This document shows positions 55,373 to 64,000 of a stretch of DNA of 64,000 nucleotides, one piece after another. The translations under genes and the position numbers were made by a program. Each line of letters begins with the position of its first letter. Positions within the stretch are counted from its first letter, which is position 1. The notes below the pieces were generated by a model that saw only the letters and a program-made list of their open reading frames with translations, was not told where the DNA came from and made no database searches. The stretch comes from Aldehydirespirator sp965221215. GTDB taxonomy: Bacteria; Actinomycetota; Acidimicrobiia; Acidimicrobiales; Aldehydirespiratoraceae. The stretch spans positions 3,100,001 through 3,164,000 of the forward strand of contig OZ244872.1 in NCBI GenBank assembly GCA_965221215.1, in the 5' to 3' direction.

Positions 55373-58300
55373 CTAGTCGTTGTCGTTGATGGTGATGATG
55401 GCTCTGCGGTTGGCGATGGGGACGGCCCCGAAGGGCGACACGAACACCAAGTTCACCTGGAACTCCTCGACGGGCTCGACCCGAGAGTCTTCTAGGAGGC
55501 TCACCTGCACCTGACGCTCGACCACACCGGGCTCGAATGTCAGCCAGCCGCTCGCTCTGGCGAAGTCGACGTCTGTCACCGCCCAGATGGGATTCCTGGG
55601 ATTCCACGCGCTGGATCCACCGAAATCGGTCTTCCAGTACACCCGCAGGCGCTGAGTCGAGGCGTGCGACAGAGTCACCGTGACACTCACCTGCTCGCCC
55701 TCTGTGCCAGAAGCATCCCCAATAGAGAACCCAGTCTCAGCCACCGGCGGCGGCGGAGGCGGAGGCGGCGCGGGATCGTCGTCGTCGGAGACCGTCACCG
55801 ATGCCGAGTTGGCGGTGGCCGACACCGTGTAGCCCGAGGCGTCATCGACAGTCACCGTCACCGAGCCGTCAGTCTCGTCGACGGTGTCATTGATCGTGGG
55901 CACCGTCAGCGTGACGGTGCCCGATGCGGGGACCGTCACCTGCCGAGAACCCGTCGCCGCACCAAAATCGCCGGATGCCGTCACCGTCACGTCCACCGCC
56001 AACGCAGCCGACGGCGCCGGATCCGCGGTCACCGTGAACACCGCGTCGCCGCCCTCGGTCACGCCGCTGCCCGCGGAGATGCTCACCTCTGGCTCAACCA
56101 CCGGAGGCGGAGGCGGAGGCAGAGGTGCGGGATCGTCGTCATCAGCGATGGCGGCCGTCGCAGATCCGGCCACCGACGACACCGTGTAGCCCGAGCCGCC
56201 ATCGACAGTCACCGTCACCGAGCCGTCTATTTCGTCGACGCTGTCGTCGACGGTGGAAACCGTCAGCGTCGCGCTTCCAGACGTGGAGATCGTCACCTGC
56301 CGAGCGCCGGTGGACACACCGAAATCGCCGGATGCCGTCACCGTGACATCGACCGTCAACGGACTTGAGGGCCCAGGGTCAGCAGTCACGGTGAACACCG
56401 CGTCGCCGCCCTCGGTCACGCCGCTGCCTGCGGTGATGCTCACCTCTGGCTCAACCACCGGAGGCGGAGGCGGCGGCGCCGGTGACGGGTTGTTGCACTG
56501 TGCGTGCGCTTCGAGGGTCCGCGTGACGCGGTCCCAGCGGCTCAACATGAACTGGCCCTCGTTGGCGCGCGACTCCGCCACAGTCATCGCGGTCTCGCCC
56601 GTGTCCACCCCCAACGCGGCCAGCACCCGATTCCAGCGCAGCACATGCGCCGCGCCGCTGTGACCATCACGCCAGCCCGTCACCTCCGACACCGTCACCG
56701 CATCAGACGGCAACTGCACCGTACACACCGGCGGCTGCGGCGGATCATCATCATCATCAGCCACCGCCACCGACGCCGAACCGGCCGTCGACGACACGGA
56801 GTAGCCCGAGCCGTCATCGACCGTCACCGTCACCGAACCATCCGGCTCATCAACACTGTCACCCGCCGTGGACAACGTCAGCGTCGCAGTGCCAGACGTC
56901 GAAACCGTCACCTGACGCGGCCCGGTGGATGCCCCAAAATCGCCGGACTGCGCCACCGTCACATCCACCGTCAACGCCGCCGACGGCGCCGGGCTCGCCG
57001 CGACGGTGAACACCGCGTCGCCGCCCTCGGTCACATCGGAACCGGCGGTGATGCTGACCTCCGGCTCAACCGCCTGAGCGGTGGGCAGGCCGGCGACCGT
57101 CAACTTGAACGACCCTGTCCTCGATCTGGAATAGGTGGTCGCCTCAATCGTGTAGTCCCCCGCTTGCACTGTTTCGACGATTCGCGAGTTGTAGCCACGG
57201 CCGCCGTCGTCGTCGTACTGCACAGCATTCCCGGACTTCCTGGCCTTGCCGGAACGCAAGGCCAGGTAAGTGTCCACCGACGACTCCAGATCGATCGTCA
57301 CTGTGCTCTGACTGGCCAGCGAGAACGTGAAGAAACGCGCGTAGCGGTCTGTTCGATCCACCGAGGCACACACAGAGGTCCACTCGCCGTCGATGCTGCC
57401 GTCGCTCGACAGTGTCGACATACAAGCATCAACCACCACCGGCGGGTCGTCGTCGTCGGCTACTGCCACCGTCGCCGAACCGGCGGTGGATGAAACCGTG
57501 TAGCCGGAGCCGCCATCGACGGTCACTGTGATCGAGCCGTCGGCTTCGTCGGTGCTGTCGTTGGTGGTGGCCACCGTGTGTGTCGCGCTGCCGGAGGTGG
57601 GGACCGTGACCTGGCGCGAGCCCGTGGACGCCCCGAAATCGCCGCTCTGCGCCACTGTCACATCCACTGTCAACGCACTCGATGGCGCCGGATCCGCAGT
57701 GACAGTGAACGTTGCGTCACCACCCTCGGTCACATCGGAACCCGCGGTGATGCTCACCTCCGGCTCGACCGGGTCGTCGTCGTCGGCTACTGCCACCGTC
57801 GCCGAACCGGCGGTGGATGAAACCGTGTAGCCGGAGCCGTCATCGACTGTCGCTGTGATCGAGCCGTCGGCTTCGTCGGTGCTGTCGTTGGTGGTGGCCA
57901 CCGTGTGTGTCGCGCTGCCGGAGGTGGGGACCGTGACCTGGCGCGAGCCCGTGGACGCCCCGAAATCGCCGCTCTGCGCCACTGTCACATCCACTGTCAA
58001 CGCACTCGATGGCGCCGGATCCGCAGTGACAGTGAACGTTGCGTCACCACCCTCGGTCACATCGGAACCCGCGGTGATGCTCACCACCGGCTCGACCGCC
58101 TGAACGGTGGGCAGGCCGGCGACCGTCAACTTGAAGGAACCCACCTGTAAGCCGTGGAAGGTGGTCGCCTCAATCGTGTAGTCCCCCGCCGGCAGTGTTT
58201 CGACGATTTGCGAGTTGTAGTCGCCGCCGCTGTCGTCGTCGTACTGCAGAGCATCCCCGGAATGCTTGTCCTTGCCGGAACGCAAGTACAGGTACGTGTC

Positions 58301-60313
58301 CACCGACGACTTGAGATTGATCGTCACCTTGCTCTGACTGGCCAGCGTGAACGTGTAGAAGCGCGCGTAGCTGCCCGTTCGAGTCTGCGACTCGCACGAC
58401 GCGGTCCACTCGCCGTCAACGCTGCCGTTGCCCGACAGCGAGACTGGTGTCCCGCAGTCGTTGAATCCGTCGGGTGGCAGTGAGGCGAAGCCGTGTCCCC
58501 AGGTGTTGTCGACGCCGACGGCGCCGCGATCGGCTGCGTTGCTCTCGAGATAGCTCGCAACCTGAGTCGGGGTGAAGGCGGGATTGCGGTCGAGCACCAA
58601 GGCGGCGAGGCCCGCCACATGCGGCGCGGCCTGGCTCGTCCCGCAGAAGCGGGTACGGCTGCTGGTGGCGGTGCAGTCGATGCCGACGACGTCGGGCTTG
58701 GTGCGGCCGTCGGGCGTGGGACCCCGGCTGCTGTAGTGTCTGACGCTGGTCGCGGTGTGGCTGCTGGTCGCGCCGACCGACAGCACTGCTGGATGCGAGC
58801 TGTCGCCGGGACTGGAGACGGTGCCACTCGTCGTGTAATGGTCGAGCGAGCTGACAGAACCGGAGAACATCATCATCTGCAGCCACGAGGGAGCGCTGCT
58901 GGAAGCCTTCTTCTTCACATATATCCAGTAATGCCCCGTCCTCGAAGCCGACAGGATGATGCTCTCGTAGGGGTAGTCTGCGCCGCTGCCGTTCTGAACG
59001 TCGTAGCTGCCGCCGAGCACGGTCTGCGCCCCGCCGAAGGTGGACGAGTATCTGACCTCGATATCGAGATCCTTCGAGGCGCCGCCCCACGCGTCGTCCC
59101 AGCGCAAGAACAGCGACAACTTGGCGTCCCTGTTCAGATAGAAACTCTGAGCCTCGTCGACCGCGGTGCCGTTGCTGGCCCACTCGTGAATGTTGTCGCT
59201 GTCGGAGTCGTTGAACGAGCCCAGCCACCCCAGTCGGGCTCGGTTGCCGGCGGCGTTCACCCACACGATGCCGTTGTCGGCGGCCCATTTGACCGTGTTC
59301 AGGGGACTCGGGTTGACGGGTGAGGTGCCGTCGGCCGAGCCGTGATACGCATACGACACCGACTGGACGATCACCTTCACGCCTTGGCCGTGCATCCACA
59401 CGACCGCGCTGTGGAGGTCGGCGAATGACCTCGGGTTGGAGATATACAGGTCGGCGTCGGGAGCAACGTCCATCAGCGTCTCGGCAACCAGCGTGCCGTG
59501 TTCGTCGCCGCCCGCGGCGTCGCAGTTGGCCAGATTGCTGGTGGGCTTGCCCACATCGGTGTAACAGCGCCCCACGACAGTTGAAGGCAACTCGTTGCCT
59601 TGCAGGGCCCGCAAGCCGGTGAAGCCGTCTCTGCTGGTGCTGGTGGTGGGAGTGTCGATGACGCCGACCTTCACGCCGTCGCCGGTGAAGCCGCCGCGGT
59701 GCCACACATCGGCGCCGTGAAATTCGACGCCCTTGCTGAGCGTGGGGCCCAGTTCCTTGAACGCCTGCGGCATCTCGCGTACCCGCGACACTCCGGTCTG
59801 CTGCGACAGTGGAGCAAGCAGATCGGGCGGCACATACACCTCGAGGTAGTCGCCGACCACGTTCGCAGGGGCGATGCCGTTGCGGTCCAAGAAGTCGAGG
59901 ACCTCGTCTGGGTTGCCGTCGAGTTGAATGGCGAGCAGCCGGGCACCGCTCGAGGCGGTGGCGTTGGTACCGCCGTCAAGGCTCGGCGGCGCGGCCGCGC
60001 TGGCCGCCACCGCCAGATCAGAGAGCTGCGAGCCGAGATTGGGGTACGCCACCTCTGTCGCCGTTGACGCGCCGACGGCCCCCGGTTCGGGCGCGGCACC
60101 CGGATCCAGGGGAGCATCCAACAAGCCCTCTTCGACTCCGGGTTCTTGGCCGTTCGACGGCACCGAGGGATCCTGGCCCTGGGTCTGCGCGCCGACGGTT
60201 GCCGACATGCCGGCTCCCAGCACGGCAACGACCAGAACCGCGGTCAAGGCAGTCGCGCCCGCCCTTCGGCGGAGCGACCGCTGGGACAGGCATTGAACGA
60301 GTCGATCAGCCAT
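55373..60313 (-). CDS. Very large secreted subtilase with PPC-like and Calx-beta repeats
   Basis: 1646 residues from ATG 60313; GTG 60325 is also in frame. A signal peptide (ATALTAVLVVAVLGAGM) is followed by a prodomain of about 140 residues and an S8 peptidase domain with Asp220 (VGVIDTP), His272 (DEHGTLVAE) and Ser560 (CGTSQAAPHVAG). C-terminal modules in order: a PPC-like beta-sandwich with DGEWTxxC, two nearly identical Calx-beta units, a second PPC-like unit, a Calx-beta unit, a 70-residue unknown module with GWRDGHSGAAHVLRWNRVL, two more Calx-beta units and a last Calx-like unit. No LPXTG or membrane anchor is seen at the C-terminus, so it is probably released or held by repeats. It is an extracellular protease. 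Confidence 0.9.
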   Translation of the reverse strand: MADRLVQCLSQRSLRRRAGATALTAVLVVAVLGAGMSATVGAQTQGQDPSVPSNGQEPGVEEGLLDAPLDPGAAPEPGAVGASTATEVAYPNLGSQLSDLAVAASAAAPPSLDGGTNATASSGARLLAIQLDGNPDEVLDFLDRNGIAPANVVGDYLEVYVPPDLLAPLSQQTGVSRVREMPQAFKELGPTLSKGVEFHGADVWHRGGFTGDGVKVGVIDTPTTSTSRDGFTGLRALQGNELPSTVVGRCYTDVGKPTSNLANCDAAGGDEHGTLVAETLMDVAPDADLYISNPRSFADLHSAVVWMHGQGVKVIVQSVSYAYHGSADGTSPVNPSPLNTVKWAADNGIVWVNAAGNRARLGWLGSFNDSDSDNIHEWASNGTAVDEAQSFYLNRDAKLSLFLRWDDAWGGASKDLDIEVRYSSTFGGAQTVLGGSYDVQNGSGADYPYESIILSASRTGHYWIYVKKKASSSAPSWLQMMMFSGSVSSLDHYTTSGTVSSPGDSSHPAVLSVGATSSHTATSVRHYSSRGPTPDGRTKPDVVGIDCTATSSRTRFCGTSQAAPHVAGLAALVLDRNPAFTPTQVASYLESNAADRGAVGVDNTWGHGFASLPPDGFNDCGTPVSLSGNGSVDGEWTASCESQTRTGSYARFYTFTLASQSKVTINLKSSVDTYLYLRSGKDKHSGDALQYDDDSGGDYNSQIVETLPAGDYTIEATTFHGLQVGSFKLTVAGLPTVQAVEPVVSITAGSDVTEGGDATFTVTADPAPSSALTVDVTVAQSGDFGASTGSRQVTVPTSGSATHTVATTNDSTDEADGSITATVDDGSGYTVSSTAGSATVAVADDDDPVEPEVSITAGSDVTEGGDATFTVTADPAPSSALTVDVTVAQSGDFGASTGSRQVTVPTSGSATHTVATTNDSTDEADGSITVTVDGGSGYTVSSTAGSATVAVADDDDPPVVVDACMSTLSSDGSIDGEWTSVCASVDRTDRYARFFTFSLASQSTVTIDLESSVDTYLALRSGKARKSGNAVQYDDDGGRGYNSRIVETVQAGDYTIEATTYSRSRTGSFKLTVAGLPTAQAVEPEVSITAGSDVTEGGDAVFTVAASPAPSAALTVDVTVAQSGDFGASTGPRQVTVSTSGTATLTLSTAGDSVDEPDGSVTVTVDDGSGYSVSSTAGSASVAVADDDDDPPQPPVCTVQLPSDAVTVSEVTGWRDGHSGAAHVLRWNRVLAALGVDTGETAMTVAESRANEGQFMLSRWDRVTRTLEAHAQCNNPSPAPPPPPPVVEPEVSITAGSGVTEGGDAVFTVTADPGPSSPLTVDVTVTASGDFGVSTGARQVTISTSGSATLTVSTVDDSVDEIDGSVTVTVDGGSGYTVSSVAGSATAAIADDDDPAPLPPPPPPVVEPEVSISAGSGVTEGGDAVFTVTADPAPSAALAVDVTVTASGDFGAATGSRQVTVPASGTVTLTVPTINDTVDETDGSVTVTVDDASGYTVSATANSASVTVSDDDDPAPPPPPPPPVAETGFSIGDASGTEGEQVSVTVTLSHASTQRLRVYWKTDFGGSSAWNPRNPIWAVTDVDFARASGWLTFEPGVVERQVQVSLLEDSRVEPVEEFQVNLVFVSPFGAVPIANRRAIITINDND
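57444..58097 (-). repeat. Tandem Calx-beta-encoding repeat, period 327 bp
   Basis: Two adjacent units, 57444-57770 and 57771-58097, nearly identical in DNA. Each encodes one 109-residue Calx-beta domain with SVTEGGD-like and TVDDGSGYTVSSTAG segments. The other Calx-beta units of the gene are clearly more diverged, so this pair is a recent duplication or is kept alike by gene conversion. Confidence 0.88.
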
Positions 60314-60378
60314 ACGTTCCGACACCCGATGCTAGTGACTGAGGGCAAGAGGCCGGAGCGATTCTATCGCTCCACCCG

Positions 60379-61908
60379 TCAACCGACAAGGGCGGCGATC
60401 AGGGACACATCGGTGAAGTGGCCCACCCATTGGGGGAGAATGCCGAAGGCCAGGGTGGCCGCGCCGGTCAGGACCAGGGCGGCCGTCACCGAGGTGGGCA
60501 CCTTGATAGGCGAGGCGGTGTCGAAGGCCGCAGACTCGGGCGGGGCCTCCACCCACATGTGCGACGCGATGCGGGCGTAGTAGTAGAGCGCGATCACCGA
60601 GTTGACCGCCACGATCACGCCCAGGGCCACGCCCCAGGCCGTTCCCGGCGAGATCAGCGCCAGCACGATCTCGAACTTGGCGAACCAGCCGCCCAGCGGC
60701 GGAATGCCGGCCAGCGCCATCAAGAAGATCGTCATGGCCACGGCCAGGCCCGGCGAGTAGCGGAACAGGCCCTTGTAGGCGTCGATCTCGGCCGAGGCGG
60801 TGCGGCGGGCCACCGCGATGACCACCGCGAAGGCACCCAGGTTCATGGCCGCGTAGATGGCCAGATAGGTCACCACCGACGACAGGGCATCGTCGGCGGT
60901 GGCCAGCGACTCGCCCGCCACCGCCAGCGGCGCCAGCATGTAGCCGGCCTGGGCCACCCCCGAGTAGGCGAGCAGCCGCACCAGGTTGGTCTGGCGCAGC
61001 GCCATCAGGTTGCCGCCGAACATCGACGCCGCGGCCAGCGCCCACATCAGCGGCTGGTACACGTCGGCGCGGCCCCAGAAGCCCACGAACACCAGCGACA
61101 GCAGGGCCACGAACCCGGCCGCCTTCGACGCCACCGACAAGAAGGCGGTGACCGGGGTGGGCGCGCCCTCGTAGGTGTCGGGCGCCCAGGTGTGGAACGG
61201 GAAGGCCGACACCTTGAACCCGAAGCCCACCACCACGAAGATCACCCCCAGGGTGACCACCGCCAGCGGCGCGCCGTCTCCCGAGATGGCCGCGTCGATG
61301 TCGGCCAGCATGGTGGAGCCTGCCGCCCCGTACAGCAGCGACATGCCGTACAGCAGCACCGCGGAGGCGAACACCCCCATCAGGTAGTACTTGAGCCCGG
61401 CCTCGTTGCTGCGCAGATCCCGCTTGCGCCACGTCGCCATCAGGTAGGCCGGGATCGACAGCAGCTCCAGGGCCACGAAGATGGTGATCAGATCGCGGGC
61501 CGAGGCCATCACCACCATGCCCAGCACCGCGGAGAGCAGCATCTGGTAGTACTCGTTCTCCCAGTAGTCGCCCTCGGCGATGTAGTTGGTGGACAGCAGC
61601 ACCACCACGTAGCCGGCCAGCAGGAACACCGCCTTCATCACCAAGGCGTAGTCGTCGACCACATAGGCGCCCCAGAAGGTGGAGCGGTCGGCGCCGTCCC
61701 ACGCCAGCGTCAGAACCGGCACCATCGAGGCCAGCAGCCCGAACGACGCCAGCGCCGACACCACGGCCCGGCCCCGCTCCAGCCAGAAGATGTCGACCAG
61801 CGTCAGCAGGGCCCCGAAGCCGAGCAGGGTGAGCTCGGGCGCGACCGCGTGCCAGTCGATCGGGGGCCGCTCGAAGGCGACGACCAGCGCCGAGGCCGAA
61901 CCCAGCAT
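60379..61908 (-). CDS. nuoN: NADH-quinone oxidoreductase subunit N
   Basis: Antiporter-like membrane subunit of complex I that takes part in proton pumping. 509 residues from ATG 61908, with GGAGG upstream; 14 or so membrane helices. The conserved Glu lies in FVALELLSIPAYLMAT and the pumping Lys in FLSVASKAAGFVALL. FPFHTWAPDTYEGAPTPVTAFL (core FHTWAPDTYEGAP) is typical of NuoN. It is last in a leftward nuoL-nuoM-nuoN order, as in the standard nuo operon. Confidence 0.96.
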   Translation of the reverse strand: MLGSASALVVAFERPPIDWHAVAPELTLLGFGALLTLVDIFWLERGRAVVSALASFGLLASMVPVLTLAWDGADRSTFWGAYVVDDYALVMKAVFLLAGYVVVLLSTNYIAEGDYWENEYYQMLLSAVLGMVVMASARDLITIFVALELLSIPAYLMATWRKRDLRSNEAGLKYYLMGVFASAVLLYGMSLLYGAAGSTMLADIDAAISGDGAPLAVVTLGVIFVVVGFGFKVSAFPFHTWAPDTYEGAPTPVTAFLSVASKAAGFVALLSLVFVGFWGRADVYQPLMWALAAASMFGGNLMALRQTNLVRLLAYSGVAQAGYMLAPLAVAGESLATADDALSSVVTYLAIYAAMNLGAFAVVIAVARRTASAEIDAYKGLFRYSPGLAVAMTIFLMALAGIPPLGGWFAKFEIVLALISPGTAWGVALGVIVAVNSVIALYYYARIASHMWVEAPPESAAFDTASPIKVPTSVTAALVLTGAATLAFGILPQWVGHFTDVSLIAALVG

Positions 61909-61996
61909 CTCGGTGTCAGCCTCCGGCCATCGGGGCGCGACCGGCCGCCGCGGCCATTCGGCCTCTCAGCAGCGAACCCAATAGCGAGCGCATCGA

Positions 61997-63544
61997 TCAG
62001 CCTCCGGTGGCCAGCAGGGCGACCACGGCCGGGTCGGTCACGTCGAAGATCAGGCCGGGCAGCAGCCCGAACAGCACGATGCCCACCAGCAGCGGGGTCC
62101 AGGCCAGCCACTCGGTGCGGGTCACGTCGACGATCTCGTCGCTGTCGGCGAACTCGTCGGAGGGCTTGCCCATGGCGGTGCGCTGCAGCAGCCACAGCAG
62201 GTAGCCCGCGGCCAGCACCGTCCCCACCGCGGCCACCACCATGTAGGTGCGGAACGTCTCGACCGGCAGGCCCTCCGCGGGCGAGTAGGCCGACAGGATG
62301 GCGGGGAACTCGCCCCAGAAGCCGGCCAGGCCGGGCAGCCCCAGCGACGCCATCGAGCAGAGCCCCAGGATCCAGCCCAGGCGGGGGGCCTGCACCAGCA
62401 GCCCTCCCAGCCGGCGGATCTCCAGCGTGTGGTAGCGCTCCTTCACCGAGCCGGCCACGAAGAACAGCATCCCGGTGATGATCCCGTGGGCGACCATGCC
62501 GAAGATGGCGGCGTTGATGCCGAAGTCGGTGAGGGTGGCGATGCCCAGCATCACGAAGCCCATGTGGGCCACCGACGAGAACGCGATCAGGCGCTTCATG
62601 TCGGTCTGGGCCAGGCACCCCAGCGCGCCGTAGATGATGCCGATCACCGCCAGCAGGCCGATCCACGGCGCCCAGGTCTCGGCGCCGTCGGGCAGCATCG
62701 GCACCGCGATGCGCACGAACCCGTAGGTGCCCAGCTTCAACAGCACCGCGGCCAGGATCACCGACCCCACCGTGGGCGCCTCGGTGTGGGCGTCGGGCAG
62801 CCAGGTGTGGAACGGGAACATCGGCACCTTCACCCCGAAGCCGATGAACATGCCCGCGAAGATCCAGACCTGGGTGGAGCCAACGATGCCCGCGCCGGCC
62901 ACATCGGACAGGACCCGCATGTCGAAGGTGCGCAGCGACTCGCCGGTGGCCGGATCGGTCGACAGGAAGAACAGGGCCAGGAACGACAGCAGCATCAGCG
63001 CCGAGCCGAACAGCGTGAACAGGAAGAACTTGAGCGAGGCGTAGCGCCGGTTCTCGCCGCCCCACACCGCGATCATGAAGAACATCGGCAGCAGCACGAC
63101 TTCGAAGAACACGAAGAACAGGATCAGGTCCTGGGCCACGAAGGTGCCCACCATGCCCGTCTCGAGAATGAGCATGAGGATGAAGAACGCCTTGGGGTTG
63201 CCCGGCTCGGGTATGTGGTCCCAGGAGTAGACCACGCACAGCGGCACCACCACCAGCGTGAGGGCCAGCAGCGGCAGCGAGATGCCGTCGAGGCCGAGGA
63301 TGTAGCGGCTGTTGATCACCTCGATCCAGCGGGCGTCGACCACGAACTGCAGGGCGCCGGCGTCGCCGTAGTCGAAGTCGATCAGCAGCAGGCCGCCGAT
63401 CACCATCGCCAGCAGCGACGACAGCAGGGCCAGCTGTTTGATGGCCTGCTCCTCGGCGGCGGGGACCGCCATCATCACCAGCGCCCCGACCAGCGGGACG
63501 AAGGTGACCAGGGTCAGGCCCCAATCGTTGAGAAAGTCGGTCAT
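61997..63544 (-). CDS. nuoM: NADH-quinone oxidoreductase subunit M
   Basis: 515 residues. Second antiporter-like subunit of complex I. The channel Glu is in FFVFFEVVLLPMFFMI and the Lys in LAAVLLKLGTYGFVRI. FPFHTWLPDAHTEAPTVGSV (core FHTWLPDAHTEAP) is diagnostic of NuoM, and SSVAHMGFVMLG agrees. An 88-bp gap separates it from nuoN, and about 50 bp from the nuoL end. Confidence 0.97.
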   Translation of the reverse strand: MTDFLNDWGLTLVTFVPLVGALVMMAVPAAEEQAIKQLALLSSLLAMVIGGLLLIDFDYGDAGALQFVVDARWIEVINSRYILGLDGISLPLLALTLVVVPLCVVYSWDHIPEPGNPKAFFILMLILETGMVGTFVAQDLILFFVFFEVVLLPMFFMIAVWGGENRRYASLKFFLFTLFGSALMLLSFLALFFLSTDPATGESLRTFDMRVLSDVAGAGIVGSTQVWIFAGMFIGFGVKVPMFPFHTWLPDAHTEAPTVGSVILAAVLLKLGTYGFVRIAVPMLPDGAETWAPWIGLLAVIGIIYGALGCLAQTDMKRLIAFSSVAHMGFVMLGIATLTDFGINAAIFGMVAHGIITGMLFFVAGSVKERYHTLEIRRLGGLLVQAPRLGWILGLCSMASLGLPGLAGFWGEFPAILSAYSPAEGLPVETFRTYMVVAAVGTVLAAGYLLWLLQRTAMGKPSDEFADSDEIVDVTRTEWLAWTPLLVGIVLFGLLPGLIFDVTDPAVVALLATGG

Positions 63545-63593
63545 GGTCGGGTCCTAAGGGCTCCTGGGGTTCTGGGGGGTCGAGTGGTGGGGG

Positions 63594-64000
63594 TCACAGC
63601 GACAGGACGAGTATGAACACGCCGGCGAGGACGGTGGCGGCTGCGAACAAGATGGCGGCGTACTGCTGGACCTTGCCGGTCTGCATGCCTCGCAGGCTCT
63701 CGCCCGCGCCGTCGGAGGCCCGGCCCGAGCCGTCCACGATCACCCGGTCGATGAGGGTCTGGTCGATGTGGTCGTACACGGCGCGGCCCGCGTCCACCGA
63801 GCGCCGGCCCGCCTCGTTCACCGCGCCGTCGATGACCCGCTGGTTGGACCAGTAGACGGCGCGGGCCAGCGGACCCTTGACCGCCTTGACGATCACGCCG
63901 GTGTAGAGGTGGTCGAAGTAGTACTTGTTGACCAGCGCGGTGTACACCGCCCTCGGCAGCCCGCCCCGCGACACCGGGCCGTCGTCGATCTCGGTGCGCG
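63594..64000 (-). CDS. nuoL: NADH-quinone oxidoreductase subunit L (C-terminal part)
   Basis: The frame is open to the right edge, so only the last 134 or so residues are visible. NKYYFDHLYTGVIVKAVKGPL is the typical start of the long NuoL C-terminal region that leads into the lateral helix and the last membrane segment (AAILFAAATVLAGVFILVL at the end). The order nuoL-nuoM-nuoN supports the call. The rest of the gene lies outside the window. Confidence 0.88.
   Translation of the reverse strand, partial: RTEIDDGPVSRGGLPRAVYTALVNKYYFDHLYTGVIVKAVKGPLARAVYWSNQRVIDGAVNEAGRRSVDAGRAVYDHIDQTLIDRVIVDGSGRASDGAGESLRGMQTGKVQQYAAILFAAATVLAGVFILVLSL

Noticed and set aside
57444..58097. CRISPR-like or satellite array
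   Set aside because: Units are 327 bp, translate in frame as Calx-beta domains and have no spacers.
60418..62478. A 686-codon plus-strand frame over nuoN and nuoM
   Set aside because: Antisense shadow of conserved complex I genes with no recognisable motif.

Overview
The window is a GC-rich chromosomal segment of an actinobacterium, most likely of the class Acidimicrobiia. Four things support this. The heat-shock cluster has the actinobacterial order dnaK-grpE-dnaJ-hspR-clpB. A clpS-DUF2017 pair is present. There are F420/flavin-dependent luciferase-like and SnoaL-type enzymes. Secreted proteins carry the cysteine-bearing SLH-like repeat (GVTxGC...FCP...RAQMA) that I associate with that class. 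Gene density is high, with many 1-8 bp overlaps and GTG starts. No rRNA, CRISPR array, transposase or integrase was seen.

Layout. 1-4.8 kb: end of a branched-chain-type ABC substrate-binding protein with a strong terminator, then a tight four-gene operon (KamA-family aminomutase, two CoA-transferase subunits, class III aminotransferase) that looks like a beta-amino-acid catabolic route. 4.8-12.3 kb: gpmA and the heat-shock operon. 12.4-18.1 kb: purA, purB, a small unknown gene, ilvD and a Glu-Asp-Phe tRNA cluster. 18.1-29 kb: DUF2017-clpS, then the aa3/caa3 oxidase cluster (ctaA, ctaB, ctaC-G). Inside that cluster lie a 12-TM subunit-I-like protein that has lost most heme/copper ligands, a subunit-III-like partner and an unknown membrane protein. 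29-37.8 kb: OsmC, a flavoprotein monooxygenase, a LolD/FtsX-type ABC transporter, and SnoaL, MaoC and amidohydrolase genes.

37.8-42.7 kb is the most unusual stretch. A retropepsin-like gene and the end of ridA occur twice as diverged direct repeats. Between them lies a gene for a secreted SLH/M43-like metalloprotease/FN3 protein. Its reading frame is broken by a 12-C homopolymer directly after the signal-peptide cleavage site, and one extra C (or two fewer) would restore it. This is the pattern of a phase-variable surface protein. 42.7-47.4 kb: an LLM oxidoreductase, a flavodoxin-fold reductase, a DinB-like protein, a TolB-like lipoprotein and a creatininase-family gene. 47.4-54.2 kb: a gene set that together could convert gamma-butyrobetaine or carnitine to glycine betaine and acetoacetate. 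54.2-64 kb: a MidA/NDUFAF7-type methyltransferase, a very large repeat-rich secreted subtilase, and nuoN, nuoM and the end of nuoL of respiratory complex I.

A 76-bp dispersed repeat, nearly identical in three intact copies (9750, 18925, 33752) with several degenerate copies, lies between genes across the first half of the window. In each intact case it abuts a stop or start codon.
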